Counted from the first letter of the stretch, positions 32,904 to 41,971 are shown. The stretch is DNA of 64,000 nucleotides from Gracilimonas sp031581265 (GCF_031581265.1 NZ_JAVLBQ010000012.1:1-64000); one strand, 5' to 3'. Program-made: numbers and translations. Notes: generated by a model not told the origin, from the letters alone.

Positions 32904-34727
32904 ATGTCAACTTTTAAAGAACTGGGCCTCTCGCCCGAAATATGTCAAGCTGTAGAAGATCTTGGCTTTGAAACCCCAACTGAAGTACAGGAAAGAGCTA
33001 TTCCTACCATTTTAGCTTCACAAAGAGATCTCGTGGCTTTGGCCCAAACCGGGACCGGAAAAACCGGTGCCTTTGGAATGCCCGTACTCCAACAAGTGGA
33101 TGCTAACTCAAATAATGTACAAGTATTGGTTCTTTCACCAACACGCGAATTAGCTATTCAAATTGAAAAAGATTTAAAAGCTTTTTCAAAATATCAGAAA
33201 GGAATTAAGACACTTGCCGTGTATGGCGGATCGAGTATTTCGACTCAAATACGCGCGCTGAATAAAGGAACTCAGGTTGTTATTGGAACACCGGGCCGTA
33301 TGTTAGACCTCATCCGAAGAGGAAAGCTGGATGTAACAAATGTTCGTTCACTTATCTTAGATGAAGCTGATGAAATGCTGAACATGGGTTTCCAGGACGA
33401 CCTGGATGCTATCCTTCACGATACCCCAAAGGAAAAGCAAACACTGCTGTTTTCGGCCACAATGCCGAAGCAGATTTCCAAGATGGCACACAAGTACATG
33501 AACAACCCGGAGGAAATTCAGGTGAATGCCCGAAATTCCGGGGCGCTGAATGTAGAACACCACTTTTATATGGTGAATGCCAAAGACCGGTATGATGCCC
33601 TCAAGCGTATTGCTGATGTGAATCCTGATATTTATGGTATCATCTTTTGCAGAACTCGCAGAGAGACCGCAGATATTGCTTCAAAACTTTCTAAAGAAGG
33701 GTACAATGCCGATTTATTGAATGGTGACCTTTCTCAAAATCAGCGTGATGAAGTGATGAATCGTTTCCGTTCCGGTGCATTACAATTATTGGTTGCTACC
33801 GATGTAGCAGCCCGTGGACTGGATGTGGAAAACTTAACTCATGTTATTAACTATAACCTTCCTGATGATTTGGAAGTGTATATTCACCGAAGTGGCCGAA
33901 CCGGCCGTGCAGGGAATAGCGGAATCTCGGTTTCCATCATTCACACTCGTGAAATGAATAAGATTCGATCATTGGAAAAAATGTCAGGAAAGGATTTCAT
34001 CAAACAAGATGTACCAAAAGGTGTTGAAGTTTGTGGCGTTCGTATGATGGATATGGTTGAGAAGCTCAGAACCACAGAAGTGAATGAGAAACAGATTGAG
34101 AAGTATTTGCCGGAAGTATATGAGCGCCTTGCTGACCTCGGCTGGCAAGATCTGATTAAGCATTTTGTATCCATGGAATTCAACCAAATCCTGGAATATT
34201 ATGAGCAAGCCGGAGATATTAACGCTTCTGCCGGACGTTCAAATAATAAAAAGAATAACAAGCGAAATTCTTCAAATAAAGGAAATCGTAATTCAGGAAG
34301 AGATAGTAATCGTCATGCAGAAGAGGGGTTTACCCGTTACTTCCTGAATGTTGGGAACAGAGACGGTTTAAATCCTGCACGTTTGATGGGTGTTGTAAAC
34401 GAACAAATGAACGGCAAAAAGCCTGACTTTGGTAAAATTGATATACAGAACAACTTCTCATTTTTTGAAGTTGAAGAAGGATTCGATTCCAAATTATTTG
34501 ATGCTATGAACGGCACCCAATTTGAAGGCCGGGATATTGCTGTTGAATTAGCCAAACCTGATACCAATGGTTCCTCCTCATCCAACGGTACTTCATCCGG
34601 TGGATATAAAGGTAAAGGTGGATCCAAGTCCAAGAAAGGAAAGAGAAAGTCTAAAGGTGAAGAGCCTTTTGCAAAATCCCGAGGCGGACGGATTAAAAAG
34701 AAGAGAAGTCCTAAGCAATATGCTTAG
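32904..34727 (+). CDS. DEAD-box RNA helicase (DeaD/CsdA-like)
   Basis: A 607-residue RNA helicase with all core motifs: AQTGTGKTG (about 47-55), PTRELAIQ, TPGRMLDL, LDEADEML (about 152-159), FSATMP, IIFCRT, TDVAARGLD and HRSGRTGRAG. Residues about 430-475 are an Asn/Arg/Lys/Ser-rich linker. About 476-555 form a DbpA-type RNA-binding domain (FTRYFLNVGNRDGLNPARL onwards). The basic, Gly/Ser/Lys-rich tail of about 50 residues is probably a non-specific RNA-binding tail. It probably acts in ribosome assembly and mRNA turnover, especially in the cold. Confidence 0.93.
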   Translation: MSTFKELGLSPEICQAVEDLGFETPTEVQERAIPTILASQRDLVALAQTGTGKTGAFGMPVLQQVDANSNNVQVLVLSPTRELAIQIEKDLKAFSKYQKGIKTLAVYGGSSISTQIRALNKGTQVVIGTPGRMLDLIRRGKLDVTNVRSLILDEADEMLNMGFQDDLDAILHDTPKEKQTLLFSATMPKQISKMAHKYMNNPEEIQVNARNSGALNVEHHFYMVNAKDRYDALKRIADVNPDIYGIIFCRTRRETADIASKLSKEGYNADLLNGDLSQNQRDEVMNRFRSGALQLLVATDVAARGLDVENLTHVINYNLPDDLEVYIHRSGRTGRAGNSGISVSIIHTREMNKIRSLEKMSGKDFIKQDVPKGVEVCGVRMMDMVEKLRTTEVNEKQIEKYLPEVYERLADLGWQDLIKHFVSMEFNQILEYYEQAGDINASAGRSNNKKNNKRNSSNKGNRNSGRDSNRHAEEGFTRYFLNVGNRDGLNPARLMGVVNEQMNGKKPDFGKIDIQNNFSFFEVEEGFDSKLFDAMNGTQFEGRDIAVELAKPDTNGSSSSNGTSSGGYKGKGGSKSKKGKRKSKGEEPFAKSRGGRIKKKRSPKQYA

Positions 34728-34735
34728 GAAATTGA

Positions 34736-34847
34736 TTCCGACGCAGAGCGTGCGGAACCAGATGTTTGAAGTTCGTCTTGGTAATTAAGATTTAAGTTGA
34801 AATCAAACAGAAAACCAACTCGCTCTGATGCTCTGCGTCAGAGCGGA
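34736..34847. repeat. Inverted-repeat element, copy 1 (GACGCAGAGCGT family)
   Basis: TTCCGACGCAGAGCGTGCGG (34736-34755) faces GCTCTGCGTCAGAGCGGA (34830-34847), giving complementary GACGCAGAGC arms around an AT-rich centre. A related copy lies at 35675-35757. This copy sits between the helicase stop and its terminator, so it is part of the 3' untranslated region. Confidence 0.75.
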
Positions 34848-34856
34848 CAAGAATGT

Positions 34857-34890
34857 AAGCCCGAAATCAGAAATGATTTTGGGCTTTTTT
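34857..34890 (+). terminator. Rho-independent terminator of the helicase gene
   Basis: A 13-bp stem with one G-T pair (AAGCCCGAAATCA at 34857-34869 and TGATTTTGGGCTT at 34874-34886) with a GAAA loop is followed by a T-run. It is one of the clearest intrinsic terminators in the window. Confidence 0.85.
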
Positions 34891-34996
34891 ATGAATTAGT
34901 TTTGTCTAAACAGTAGCTTTGAACCATGATTTTAAGGATTAAGAGATTTAGAGGATTAATAAATTTGTAAAATCCCTCAATCAGCTAAATCTGCGA

Positions 34997-35479
34997 TCAC
35001 AGCTTAGTAGGATTCGGCGCGTCACCATATACTTCTTTAGGATCAAAGACTTTCTCATCTTCTTCAAAATTCAGCTCGCCGTCTTTTTCCTTAAATTCCT
35101 CTCCGGTGGGAACACTGCGATAGAAACAAGAACGATACCCAACGTGACAGCTCGCACCATTGCTTTGAACTTCAACCCGAAGCCATACGCAGTCCTGATC
35201 GTCATCGATGCGCATTTCTTTCACGGTTTGAACCAATCCGCTCGTGGCACCTTTATGCCATAACGTTTCGCGGCTTCGGCTGTAATACACGGCTTCGCCA
35301 ATATTGATGGTCTTTTTAAGTGCTTCCTCATTCATGTATCCGTGCATCAGCAGTTCGCCGGATTCATAATCGGTAGTTACCACAGGAATTAAACCATCTT
35401 CCTGAAATTTAGGAGCCAGGTCGGTTCCTTCTTCAACTTGTTCTACGGTAAGTCTTTGCTTGAATTTGATATCGCTCAT
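34997..35479 (-). CDS. hisI: Phosphoribosyl-AMP cyclohydrolase
   Basis: A 160-residue PRA-CH enzyme. Zinc and catalytic motifs: VVTTDYESGELLMHGYMNEEAL (about 33-54), YYSRSRETLWHKGATSG (about 65-81), DDDQDCVWL (about 92-100) and ASCHVGYRSCFYR (about 110-122), with the three conserved Cys. It opens the purine ring of phosphoribosyl-AMP in histidine biosynthesis (EC 3.5.4.19). There is no fused HisE (PRA-PH) domain; the C-terminal about 30 residues are an acidic tail. No other his genes are adjacent, although a HisN-like phosphatase gene lies at 44.6 kb. Confidence 0.93.
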   Translation of the reverse strand: MSDIKFKQRLTVEQVEEGTDLAPKFQEDGLIPVVTTDYESGELLMHGYMNEEALKKTINIGEAVYYSRSRETLWHKGATSGLVQTVKEMRIDDDQDCVWLRVEVQSNGASCHVGYRSCFYRSVPTGEEFKEKDGELNFEEDEKVFDPKEVYGDAPNPTKL

Positions 35480-35514
35480 TATTCTAAGTTAGTGTGTCTA
35501 ATAGTATTTGTAGT

Positions 35515-35605
35515 AACCTCGCAGCGTTCGATAGATCCTGCGAGCGTTGCGGTTGAACGCTACGATCCCGAATATTCGGGAGCACGCTCATAGGTTCGCC
35601 CTAAA
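35515..35605. repeat. AACCTCGCAGCGT-family repeat, copy 1
   Basis: A 40-bp core at 35515-35554 (AACCTCGCAGCGTTCGATAG to GGTT) matches 38437-38476 with about six differences. Downstream are TCCCGAATATTCGGGA (a perfect 16-bp palindrome near 35566) and an ACGCTC/TAGGTT end that partly mirrors the start. It is non-coding and sits in the 300-bp gap upstream of hisI. Confidence 0.65.
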
Positions 35606-35674
35606 ATTTTCTTTTGCCACTAAAACACGAAAGCACAAAATTTAATGTTTTAGAGATTTAGTGGTGTTAATTGG

Positions 35675-35757
35675 TTCCGACGCAGAGCGTGCGGAACCAG
35701 CTATTTGATTTTATTAAATATGTTAACTCGCTGCTGACGCTCTGCGTCGGAGCGGAA
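35675..35757. repeat. Inverted-repeat element, copy 2 (GACGCAGAGCGT family)
   Basis: TTCCGACGCAGAGCGTGCGG (35675-35694) faces ACGCTCTGCGTCGGAGCGGA (35736-35755). The 15-bp arms TCCGACGCAGAGCGT and ACGCTCTGCGTCGGA are perfectly complementary. The 83-bp element is shorter than copy 1 (112 bp), with a different AT-rich centre. It starts about 200 bp upstream of hisI and ends 23 bp downstream of the yidD stop. Confidence 0.75.
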
Positions 35758-35779
35758 AAGATATTGAATCGAAAAATCG

Positions 35780-36058
35780 TCAGACGGACTTGGAGCTGTC
35801 AGACGAAGAATCTATTTCAACATTCTTTTTGGGAACCGGATCGTCTCCTTCGCCTCCCCAAGGGTGGCAACTGCCAATTCGTTTGATTCCCAACCAAAAG
35901 CCTTTCAAAGGCCCCCATTCTTCTACCGCTTCAATCATGTAGCGGGAACAGGTGGGTTGATACCGGCAACTTTTTCCCAGCCAGGGCGAAATGGCCACTT
36001 GATAAAATTTCACTAAGGTAACGATCAAAAAACTGAATATGTCCCTCAGCCATTTCAT
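35780..36058 (-). CDS. yidD: Membrane protein insertion efficiency factor YidD
   Basis: A 92-residue member of the YidD (DUF37) family with an N-terminal amphipathic or membrane segment (LRDIFSFLIVTLVKFYQVAIS, 4-24). The conserved Cys-rich core SCRYQPTCSRYMIEAVEEWG (about 31-50) is followed by GSCHPWGGEGDDPVP (about 62-76). YidD helps YidC/Sec insert inner-membrane proteins. It is usually next to rpmH-rnpA-yidC; here it overlaps the end of cysS by 1 bp, so it is translated from the folE-cysS transcript. Confidence 0.92.
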   Translation of the reverse strand: MKWLRDIFSFLIVTLVKFYQVAISPWLGKSCRYQPTCSRYMIEAVEEWGPLKGFWLGIKRIGSCHPWGGEGDDPVPKKNVEIDSSSDSSKSV

Positions 36059-37515
36059 TACTCAATTTCAAAGGTCGTGCCTTCTTTTCCGTCCATAAGC
36101 TGAACCCCCAGCTCTTTTAGGTCATCGCGGATCTTATCCGAAAGCTCAAAGTTTTTATTATTTCGGGCATCCTTGCGAATTTCAATCAATAATTCGATCA
36201 GGCCTTTGGTCAGTTCCTCATTTCCACCACCTTCATGCGGCCAGATTCCCAATACGCCATCCACAAAATCATGAAGAAATTCTTTGATTTCTTCAATGTT
36301 TAATGGAGTATCGTTATCGTTAATTCGTTTTCTAATTTCTTTTAACTGTTCAAACAGAATGCCAATGGCCTGAGCTGAATTGAAGTCATCATTCATGACT
36401 TCTTCAATCTTGTGTTTCAACCCATCCAAGTCATATTCAGTACCGGAACCGGCTTCGCTATTCTCAATCGTTGTGATCATAGAATGCAGATTCTTTAGCC
36501 CGGTTTCGGCTCCACTTAAAGCATCTTCTGAAAAATCGGTAGTACTTCGGTAATGGGACTGTAACAGGAAAAATCGAATCACTTCCGGTGGCCAAGCTCT
36601 TGTGAGCAGCTTATGACCTCCGGTAAAAAACTCATGCAGGTTTATCGCGTTTCCAAGCGATTTTCCCATTTTCTGACCTTCAAGCGTCACCATATTATTG
36701 TGCAGCCAGTATTTAACAAATTGTATGTTGTGGGCGCATTCGGCTTGGGCAATTTCACACTCGTGATGCGGAAACTGGTTTTCCAATCCGCCGCCGTGAA
36801 TATCAAAACTCTCCCCCAAATATTTGGTACTCATGGTAGAACACTCAATATGCCATCCCGGATAACCAACGCCCCAGGGTGAATCCCATTTCATAATGTG
36901 GCTGTCATCAGCTTTTTTCCATAGGGCAAAATCTTCTGGACTTCGTTTGTCGGATGCGGTTTCTACCCGGGTTCCTGATTCGGCATCTTCCGTTTTACGT
37001 CCACTCAATTTTCCATATTCAGGATCAGAAGACACGTCAAAATAGACGTTGCCATTCACTTCATAGGCATGGCCATTTTCAATCAATTTCTTGACCATGG
37101 CAATCTGCTCAGGGATGTGTCCTGTGGCACGCGGTGAAATGTCCGGTCGGAGTACATTCAGCGCATCCATATCCCGGAAGTAGGTATATGTGTACTTTTC
37201 GGCAATCTCCATCGGCTGCACTTTCTCGATGCGTGCCTGCTTGCTGAGTTTGTCTTCTCCTTCCTCGGCGTCATCCACTAAATGTCCCACATCCGTTATG
37301 TTTTGCACATAGCGAACCTTGTAATCCAAATAACGCAGATAGCGTAGAATCACATCAAAAGAAACATAACTTTTGGCATGACCAAGATGCGCATCACCAT
37401 AAACAGTTGGCCCACACACGTACATACCAACGTGCGGTGGATTCAGCGGCTCAAACGGATCTTTTTTGCGGGAAAGGGTATTATAAACGTGCAGTTTTTT
37501 GGATGTATCAGCCAC
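36058..37515 (-). CDS. cysS: Cysteinyl-tRNA synthetase
   Basis: A 485-residue class-I synthetase. CGPTVYGDAHLGHAK (about 30-44) has the zinc-binding Cys and the HxGH form of the HIGH motif. Further zinc ligands lie in HIECST and HHECEIAQ. The KMSKS loop appears as KMGKSLGN (about 279-286). The anticodon-binding helical domain fills the C-terminus. It charges tRNA-Cys. It lies 5 bp after folE and overlaps yidD by 1 bp, so it is the middle gene of a three-gene transcript. Confidence 0.95.
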   Translation of the reverse strand: MADTSKKLHVYNTLSRKKDPFEPLNPPHVGMYVCGPTVYGDAHLGHAKSYVSFDVILRYLRYLDYKVRYVQNITDVGHLVDDAEEGEDKLSKQARIEKVQPMEIAEKYTYTYFRDMDALNVLRPDISPRATGHIPEQIAMVKKLIENGHAYEVNGNVYFDVSSDPEYGKLSGRKTEDAESGTRVETASDKRSPEDFALWKKADDSHIMKWDSPWGVGYPGWHIECSTMSTKYLGESFDIHGGGLENQFPHHECEIAQAECAHNIQFVKYWLHNNMVTLEGQKMGKSLGNAINLHEFFTGGHKLLTRAWPPEVIRFFLLQSHYRSTTDFSEDALSGAETGLKNLHSMITTIENSEAGSGTEYDLDGLKHKIEEVMNDDFNSAQAIGILFEQLKEIRKRINDNDTPLNIEEIKEFLHDFVDGVLGIWPHEGGGNEELTKGLIELLIEIRKDARNNKNFELSDKIRDDLKELGVQLMDGKEGTTFEIE

Positions 37516-37520
37516 AGCTA

Positions 37521-38228
37521 TCAGTCGATCTGAGTGTTGGTTTTTATGTAGTCGATAAATTTTTGCTGGGTGTCTTCATTTTTGAAAGCACCGCGATATT
37601 CAGCTGTTATAGTAGTGCTGCTATGATCTTTAATTCCCCGTGTAGAAACACATAAATGCTTGCTGTCGATAAATACGGCTACATCTTCCGTTTCTAAGGC
37701 AGCCTGAAGCTCATCAGCAATCTGAAGCGTCAAACGTTCCTGAACCTGGGGACGGCGCGAATAATAATCCACAATTCGATTAATCTTGGATAAACCAATC
37801 ACCTTTTTGCCGGCCGGGATGTAAGCTACATGAGCTTTCCCAATAAATGGAAGGAAATGGTGCTCACAAAAGGAAGTTACCTGAATGTTTTTTTCGATGA
37901 GCATACCGTTGTATTCGTAGCTATTGCTAAACTGTCGGGCAACAGGCTTGTTCTTGGGATTCAGTCCCTCAAAAATTTCTTTTACATACATTTTAGCAAC
38001 GCGGTAGGGAGTACCTTTCAGGCTATCATCTTCCAGATCGAGCCCCAGTGTTTTCATGATCTCACCAAAATGCTCTTGAATGATCTCAATTTTTTCGGCA
38101 TCCGTTTTTTCAAATGCATCATCTCTGAGCGGAGTCTGTGCTGAGGTAGCTACGTGGTCTTCGCCGATCTCCTCGGCCGTGATATTTTCTAAATCCAATG
38201 TTTTCAATTTATCTGATTGTATATTCAT
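37521..38228 (-). CDS. folE: GTP cyclohydrolase I
   Basis: A 235-residue enzyme from ATG 38228; a longer frame to 38285 adds 19 unlikely residues. The catalytic domain holds TSFCEHHFLPFIGKAHVAYIP and GLSKINRIVDYYSRRPQVQERL, and the later SKHLCVSTRGI has the second zinc Cys. It converts GTP to dihydroneopterin triphosphate for folate/tetrahydrobiopterin (and queuosine) synthesis. The N-terminal about 40 residues are variable and acidic. It heads the folE-cysS-yidD run. Confidence 0.94.
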   Translation of the reverse strand: MNIQSDKLKTLDLENITAEEIGEDHVATSAQTPLRDDAFEKTDAEKIEIIQEHFGEIMKTLGLDLEDDSLKGTPYRVAKMYVKEIFEGLNPKNKPVARQFSNSYEYNGMLIEKNIQVTSFCEHHFLPFIGKAHVAYIPAGKKVIGLSKINRIVDYYSRRPQVQERLTLQIADELQAALETEDVAVFIDSKHLCVSTRGIKDHSSTTITAEYRGAFKNEDTQQKFIDYIKTNTQID

Positions 38229-38436
38229 GGAGAACAGGATTTCTCCCGGGCTTCCAAAACAGAACCCTAAAGTTAAGGGTTCCATGCATTAATTGACAGT
38301 AGCCGAAATGCTTTCGAATATTGAATATTGATCACAAGAATAGTAAATATCGAAGTGTTGGGCTGTCGGTTTCAAATTATTCAATTGGGATTTTAGTTGT
38401 GTTCGGGGGATATTATTCAGTGAGCAGTAGATGGGC

Positions 38437-38525
38437 AACCTCGAAGCGTCCGATAGGTCCTGCGAGCGTTATGGTTTTGCCCATTTACCGAACGCTGCGA
38501 GGTCTTTTAGACGCTCGCAGGTTCT
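38437..38525. repeat. AACCTCGCAGCGT-family repeat, copy 2
   Basis: AACCTCGAAGCGTCCGATAG (38437-38456) begins the copy, and ACGCTCGCAGGTT (38511-38523) ends it as an imperfect inverted repeat. An internal AACGCTGCGAGGTC lies at about 38491. It occupies the 336-bp gap between folE and the Dabb gene, where no gene is otherwise supported. Confidence 0.65.
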
Positions 38526-38564
38526 CCAATAGAAATCATCAATCCAAAAATCATCAATCAGAAC

Positions 38565-38873
38565 ATGATAAAGCACGTTGTAATGTGGAAATTGAAAGAG
38601 GTAGCAGAAGGCAAGACCAAAGCCGAGAATGCCGAAACCATGAAAAAGCTGTTGGAGGATCTGCCTTCAAAAATTGATGAGTTGAAATCAGCTGAAGTAG
38701 GCATCAATATGTTAGAGGGGGACGATGAGGCCATTTGTGATGTAGTGTTAACGGTGAGTTGTGATTCGAAAGAAGACTTAGAAGCATATGGCGGGCATCC
38801 GGATCATCGGAAAGTGGTTTCGTTTATCAAGAAAGTGGTGAGTGAGCGCAGGGTTGTGGATTATGTTCAGTAA
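38565..38873 (+). CDS. Dabb (stress-responsive A/B barrel) protein
   Basis: A 102-residue single-domain protein starting MIKHVVMWKLKE, the hallmark of the Dabb family. Its end has YGGHPDHRKVVSFIKKVVSERRVVDY with the typical HPxH region. Dabb proteins are dimeric ferredoxin-like folds of uncertain function. Short AGTAAGCAGTAAGCAG-like sequence between it and the next gene (38868-38895) is a repeat fragment. Confidence 0.85.
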   Translation: MIKHVVMWKLKEVAEGKTKAENAETMKKLLEDLPSKIDELKSAEVGINMLEGDDEAICDVVLTVSCDSKEDLEAYGGHPDHRKVVSFIKKVVSERRVVDYVQ

Positions 38874-38898
38874 GCAGTAAGCAGGAAACAGTAAAATT

Positions 38899-39171
38899 AT
38901 GTGTGAGTCGGAACCGATTGAAGTGCCAATTGATGGAGTTTTAGATCTTCATTTATTTAATCCAAAGGAAGTGGGAGATCTGATTCCGGATTATATAGAT
39001 GCATGTTTGAGAAAGGAGATCTATTCCATTCGAATCATTCATGGAAAAGGGAAGGGCGTTTTGCGGAGAACTGTACATAGCTTGCTGGATCGGAATCCGC
39101 ATGTGGAGTCTTATTCACTGGCCAGTGACAGAAGTGGCTGGGGTGCCACAATTGTGGAATTGAAAAAGTAA
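38899..39171 (+). CDS. Stand-alone Smr-domain protein
   Basis: A 90-residue protein consisting of little more than an Smr domain. LDLHLFNP (15-22, the LDLH motif) and IIHGKGKGVLRRTV (about 47-60, the HGxG motif) are both present, and it ends GWGATIVELKK. Smr domains are nicking endonucleases or RNA-binding modules, usually fused to MutS2. Here a separate MutS-like ATPase is encoded 135 bp downstream. This small form resembles Bacteroidota stand-alone Smr proteins. Confidence 0.87.
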   Translation: MCESEPIEVPIDGVLDLHLFNPKEVGDLIPDYIDACLRKEIYSIRIIHGKGKGVLRRTVHSLLDRNPHVESYSLASDRSGWGATIVELKK

Positions 39172-39306
39172 ATAGGATATCACTTAGAACAAGAGAAACC
39201 ATAATTCTATTTCGGATATTTAATAGCAACTGGAACTGTCAACTGAAGCCTGAAATTCCTATCCTTTCTATTCTAAAGAAATCAGGTCTTTTTAAAATCA
39301 TACTTA

Positions 39307-41133
39307 ATGCAAAAAAGAAAGCTAAAACAGCAGTTTGAAGATCAATGTACTCGTTTGGGTGAAATTGTCAACAAACTTGAAGATACGAGTACTCAATTTT
39401 CCTATTTAAGGGGAGGATACTTTGTAGCCTCTGTTGCCATTTTATATTTAATTGCCCAATCGGGGAGCGACGGCATCTTTTTTACGTCTATGTTAGCCTT
39501 AATCGGAGGATTCATATACCTGATAGCCCGCCATAAAAGAATAACTGATCACAGAGATGAACTGGTTTTTCTGAAAAATGTAAAGCAACAGCACATTGCC
39601 CGTATTAACCTGGACTGGGATCAACTGCCGGAATATAAATTTGATCGAGATCTAAAAGATCATCCTTTTGCTGAGGATTTACATATTTCAGGACATTATT
39701 CGCTCCATCACTTAATGGATACCGGTATATATGAAGGTAGTTCAGAACGACTGCTGGACTGGTTGCTTTCAGAAGAACCTGAAGCCGAGAGTATAAAAAG
39801 GAGGCACCATTTGGTAAATGAACTGATTCCATTGTCCGGGTTTAGAGATCGGTTACAGGTATTGGCTTTTATGAGTCAGAAGGAGATCTCAGATAAAGAC
39901 TGGAGCATGCACCGTTTGTTAAAATGGATGAGGAAACCCAAAGAGGTGGAATTTTTAATGTCTTTACTTATTCTGTCCGCACTTTCGATTTCAAATATCG
40001 TTTTGCTGATAACAGCGATTGCGGGAATTACAGGACCTTGGGTAATCATCACTTTTTTAAGCTATTTGGGATATTACAATTTCAATAGCCACAAAATATC
40101 TGAATTATTTGAGGCCGGATATCAGATTGATAAGCAGATGAGTCGGTTTGGAAAGATTTTGTTGTATATCGAACAGTTCAAATTTGAATCGGGAAGTGTG
40201 CTTTCATCATTTTTAAAAGATTTGCAGAACGAAGACGAGTCGCCCTCCAAATACCTCAAAAAAGCCTCTCGGTTGGCAGGCGCGGCTTCTCTTCAAACCA
40301 ATCAGGTGTTATGGCCATTGGTAAACATGGTAATTCCCTGGGATATGTTCTTTTCAATGAAAATGGAAAAGCTGAAAAAGGAACTTGCTCCAAAACTCAC
40401 AAAATGGCTGGATGTTTTTTATGAACTGGAAGCATTGAACTCCATTGCTACTTTCGCTTTTCTCAATCCAGATTATACATTTCCCAAATTTGATGTATCA
40501 GAAGAAAATTTACTGGAAGCTAATGATTTGGGACATCCGCTCATCCCTTTTGAGGAAAAAGTGACTAACGATTTCAGCGTGGAAGAGGGGAAAGATCTTT
40601 TTCTCATTACAGGTTCAAATATGGCGGGGAAGAGTACTTTTTTGAGAACTGTGGGAATTAACCTTGTTATGGCCTTTTCAGGGGCTCCGGTTAATGCTTC
40701 TTCAATGAAGACTGAGCTTTTCAGGATTTTTACCAGTATTAATGTAAAGGATTCCTTAGAGGGAGGCTTATCTCATTTTTATGCTGAAGTTAGACGTCTT
40801 AAGCGGTTGCTGGAAGAGCTTAACCGTGATCATGAATTACCACTTTTCTTTTTTGTAGATGAAATATTTAAGGGAACCAATAACAGAGAACGGTTCCAGG
40901 GAAGTACAGCTTTTCTCAAAAATGTAGCCGGTAAAAATGGCATCGGGATGATCTCAACTCATGATTTAGAGTTGGCTTCACTTGAAGTAGAAATACCTCA
41001 ACTTAGCAATTGGCATTTTGCTGAAACAATAGAGGGCGGAAAGATGAGTTTCGAGTACAAAATAAAACCGGGTCCCTGTCCCACGACCAATGCTTTAAAG
41101 ATCATGGAAATGGAAGGCCTTCCAATAGAATAG
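39307..41133 (+). CDS. Membrane-anchored MutS-like ATPase
   Basis: A 608-residue protein with an N-terminal membrane region (about 36-75) and a second hydrophobic pair (about 215-258). A MutS-III-like helical core follows, then a MutS-V ATPase with Walker A TGSNMAGKSTFL (about 436-447) and Walker B FFFVDEIFKGTN (about 515-528). The mismatch-binding N-terminal domain of MutS1 is absent. The function of membrane MutS-related proteins is not established. The adjacent Smr gene suggests a split MutS2-like pair, but the membrane helices point away from normal mismatch repair. Confidence 0.85.
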   Translation: MQKRKLKQQFEDQCTRLGEIVNKLEDTSTQFSYLRGGYFVASVAILYLIAQSGSDGIFFTSMLALIGGFIYLIARHKRITDHRDELVFLKNVKQQHIARINLDWDQLPEYKFDRDLKDHPFAEDLHISGHYSLHHLMDTGIYEGSSERLLDWLLSEEPEAESIKRRHHLVNELIPLSGFRDRLQVLAFMSQKEISDKDWSMHRLLKWMRKPKEVEFLMSLLILSALSISNIVLLITAIAGITGPWVIITFLSYLGYYNFNSHKISELFEAGYQIDKQMSRFGKILLYIEQFKFESGSVLSSFLKDLQNEDESPSKYLKKASRLAGAASLQTNQVLWPLVNMVIPWDMFFSMKMEKLKKELAPKLTKWLDVFYELEALNSIATFAFLNPDYTFPKFDVSEENLLEANDLGHPLIPFEEKVTNDFSVEEGKDLFLITGSNMAGKSTFLRTVGINLVMAFSGAPVNASSMKTELFRIFTSINVKDSLEGGLSHFYAEVRRLKRLLEELNRDHELPLFFFVDEIFKGTNNRERFQGSTAFLKNVAGKNGIGMISTHDLELASLEVEIPQLSNWHFAETIEGGKMSFEYKIKPGPCPTTNALKIMEMEGLPIE

Positions 41134-41357
41134 GTGGTACTTTTTGGCTTAAGAAATGCACTTCTGCCATTTTTAGAATCTTCATGTTTTCTTCACATTT
41201 TGACCTTCAATAAGAGCTTATAAATTCTTACTAAATAATATCTTGTAAGAGATAAAATTTAATTTCCTTTCTTCATTATTTCTTCATGTTGTATGGAGAT
41301 CTTGGTAGCGAATTCAAGAAACAAGAATTCAATAAAACAAAAACCAATGAGGTCGAT

Positions 41358-41918
41358 ATGTATAGAATTATAATCACACTAATCTTGTCGCTAAGCACGG
41401 TGATGCTTTATGGGCAAAATTATACCACCGTAACCAATGAAAGCGAAGTTATAATAGACGGAACTTCGAATGTTCATGACTGGGAATCTCAAGCTGAGGA
41501 ATTCTCCGGTACAGCAACTATAGAAATTGATGGGGACACCCTAATTTCTTCCATTTCTAATTTAGAATTCAACGTTGTTGTTGATGGTATTAAGAGTGGT
41601 AAGGGTGGTATGGATGATAAAACTTATGATGCCTTAAATAAGAAAAAGTATCCAAATATTACATTTGTACTTTCAGAAGTCACTTCAATAAATGACAGCT
41701 CTCTTGTCGCAACCGGTGATCTAACTATTTCCGGAGTAACGAAATCTATACAGATGAATGTTGACTATGAGATACTCCCGGACGGTTCAATTCTATTTGA
41801 AGGTACACAAAACATAAATATGAAGGATTATGACGTCGATCCACCAAGAGCCATGTTCGGAGCTATTAGAGCCGGCGAGGAAGTTGACGTAATCTTCAAT
41901 GCAAAATTTGCTCAATAA
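41358..41918 (+). CDS. YceI-family secreted protein
   Basis: A 186-residue protein from ATG 41358, which has GAGG a few bases upstream; a longer frame from 41286 would precede the signal peptide. The signal peptide is residues 1-18 (MLYGQ cleavage). The mature part has the YceI beta-barrel pattern: VIIDGTSNVHDWE, GGMDDKTYDALNKKKYPNITFVL and GDLTISGVTKSIQMNV, ending NMKDYDVDPPRAMFG. YceI proteins bind polyisoprenoid-type lipids in the periplasm. It probably co-transcribes with the porin-like gene 53 bp downstream. A second YceI gene is at 43.9 kb. Confidence 0.9.
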   Translation: MYRIIITLILSLSTVMLYGQNYTTVTNESEVIIDGTSNVHDWESQAEEFSGTATIEIDGDTLISSISNLEFNVVVDGIKSGKGGMDDKTYDALNKKKYPNITFVLSEVTSINDSSLVATGDLTISGVTKSIQMNVDYEILPDGSILFEGTQNINMKDYDVDPPRAMFGAIRAGEEVDVIFNAKFAQ

Positions 41919-41971
41919 TTTTATACAACCAATTTAAATAACTAACCAACAACCAAATAAATAATAAGACC

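Noticed and set aside
34736..35757. Small proteins containing PTQSVRNQ encoded in the repeats
   Set aside because: The same short peptide appears from both repeat copies because the inverted-repeat arm is translated. There is no start/ribosome-site context or independent coding signal.
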